A stretch of 6,329 nucleotides of DNA from Bacteroidia bacterium. GTDB lineage: Bacteria; Bacteroidota; Bacteroidia; JABEUT01. The position numbers were made by a program, and so were the translations under genes. The stretch lies in NCBI GenBank assembly GCA_013044305.1, contig JABEUT010000010.1, positions 1 through 6,329 of the forward strand, given 5' to 3'. Positions 6,210-6,329 of the stretch are shown here, piece by piece. The first letter of the stretch is position 1, and the number at the start of each line of letters is the position of its first letter. The notes beneath the pieces were generated by a model. The model made no database searches. It had not been told where the DNA came from and worked only from the letters and a program-made list of their open reading frames with translations.

Positions 6210-6329
6210 ATGAAAAAAATATATTGCCTGCTAACCATCGCCTTACCTGTGTATGGATGCAGCCACCAGACCAACACAGCCAATGTATCATCTGCAGTAC
6301 AGGTAAAAAACGCCGATACGGTAAAAAGC
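6210..6329 (+). CDS. putative lipoprotein, N-terminal 40 residues only (cut by window end)
   Basis: From the ATG at 6210 the frame stays open for 40 codons to the window edge. The N-terminus is MKKIYCLLTIALPVYGC, a short lysine-led hydrophobic signal peptide ending in VYGC, a slightly off-consensus lipobox (Tyr at -2) with C17 as the lipidated cysteine. The next residues (SHQTNTANVSSAVQ) are polar and Ser/Thr/Asn-rich, like the flexible linker after the lipid anchor in Bacteroidota lipoproteins. What the mature domain does cannot be seen. The gene is divergent from hppA, 216 bp away. An orphan terminator lies 70 bp upstream. A weak -7-like CAGATTTG (6188-6195, one mismatch) lies 14 bp before the ATG. 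Confidence 0.7.
   Translation, partial: MKKIYCLLTIALPVYGCSHQTNTANVSSAVQVKNADTVKS

Noticed and set aside
6044..6283. 79-codon minus-strand frame between hppA and the lipoprotein gene
   Set aside because: It overlaps the hppA promoter, the terminator and the lipoprotein signal peptide region in antisense, and its sequence looks random.

Overview
The window reads as a chromosomal segment of a member of the Bacteroidota. The signs are a TIGR02757/DUF2400-family protein, a secreted-TPR/SpoIIE phosphatase of a type common in that phylum, a DUF4258 domain protein, AT-rich gene starts without Shine-Dalgarno motifs, and several copies of the Bacteroidota -7 promoter element TAnnTTTG at sensible distances from starts. 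The genus cannot be fixed from the sequence. Nothing indicates a mobile element, CRISPR array, tRNA or rRNA.

Layout from left to right. 1-137: short AT-rich tail behind the first gene, with a weak hairpin at its stop codon. 138-914 (minus): TIGR02757-family protein, possibly a diverged HhH-GPD (DNA glycosylase-like) protein. 1033-2982 (minus): signal peptide, TPR repeats, one transmembrane helix and a C-terminal SpoIIE/PP2C phosphatase domain. 2983-3055: compact divergent promoter region with two back-to-back -7 elements. 3056-3268 (plus): unrecognised 70-residue protein. 3269-3335: convergent intergenic region with an imperfect hairpin. 5993 down to 3336 (minus): a likely two-gene operon, hppA (K+-dependent membrane pyrophosphatase) followed 9 bp later by a membrane-anchored DUF4258 protein. 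5994-6209: hppA leader and promoter, plus an orphan plus-strand intrinsic terminator. 6210-6329 (plus): the start of a lipoprotein gene cut by the window edge.

The genes do not form one obvious pathway. The best-understood is hppA, which turns the energy of pyrophosphate into a membrane ion gradient. Its residues predict K+ dependence and, from the position of one glutamate, H+ rather than Na+ transport. The phosphatase is a sensor/output protein whose substrate is not visible here. No clearly new multi-gene system is present. The points most worth a look are the relocated glutamate of HppA, the hppA-DUF4258 pairing, the glycosylase-like signature in the TIGR02757 protein, the abutting divergent promoters with a small unknown gene, and the orphan terminator before the lipoprotein gene.
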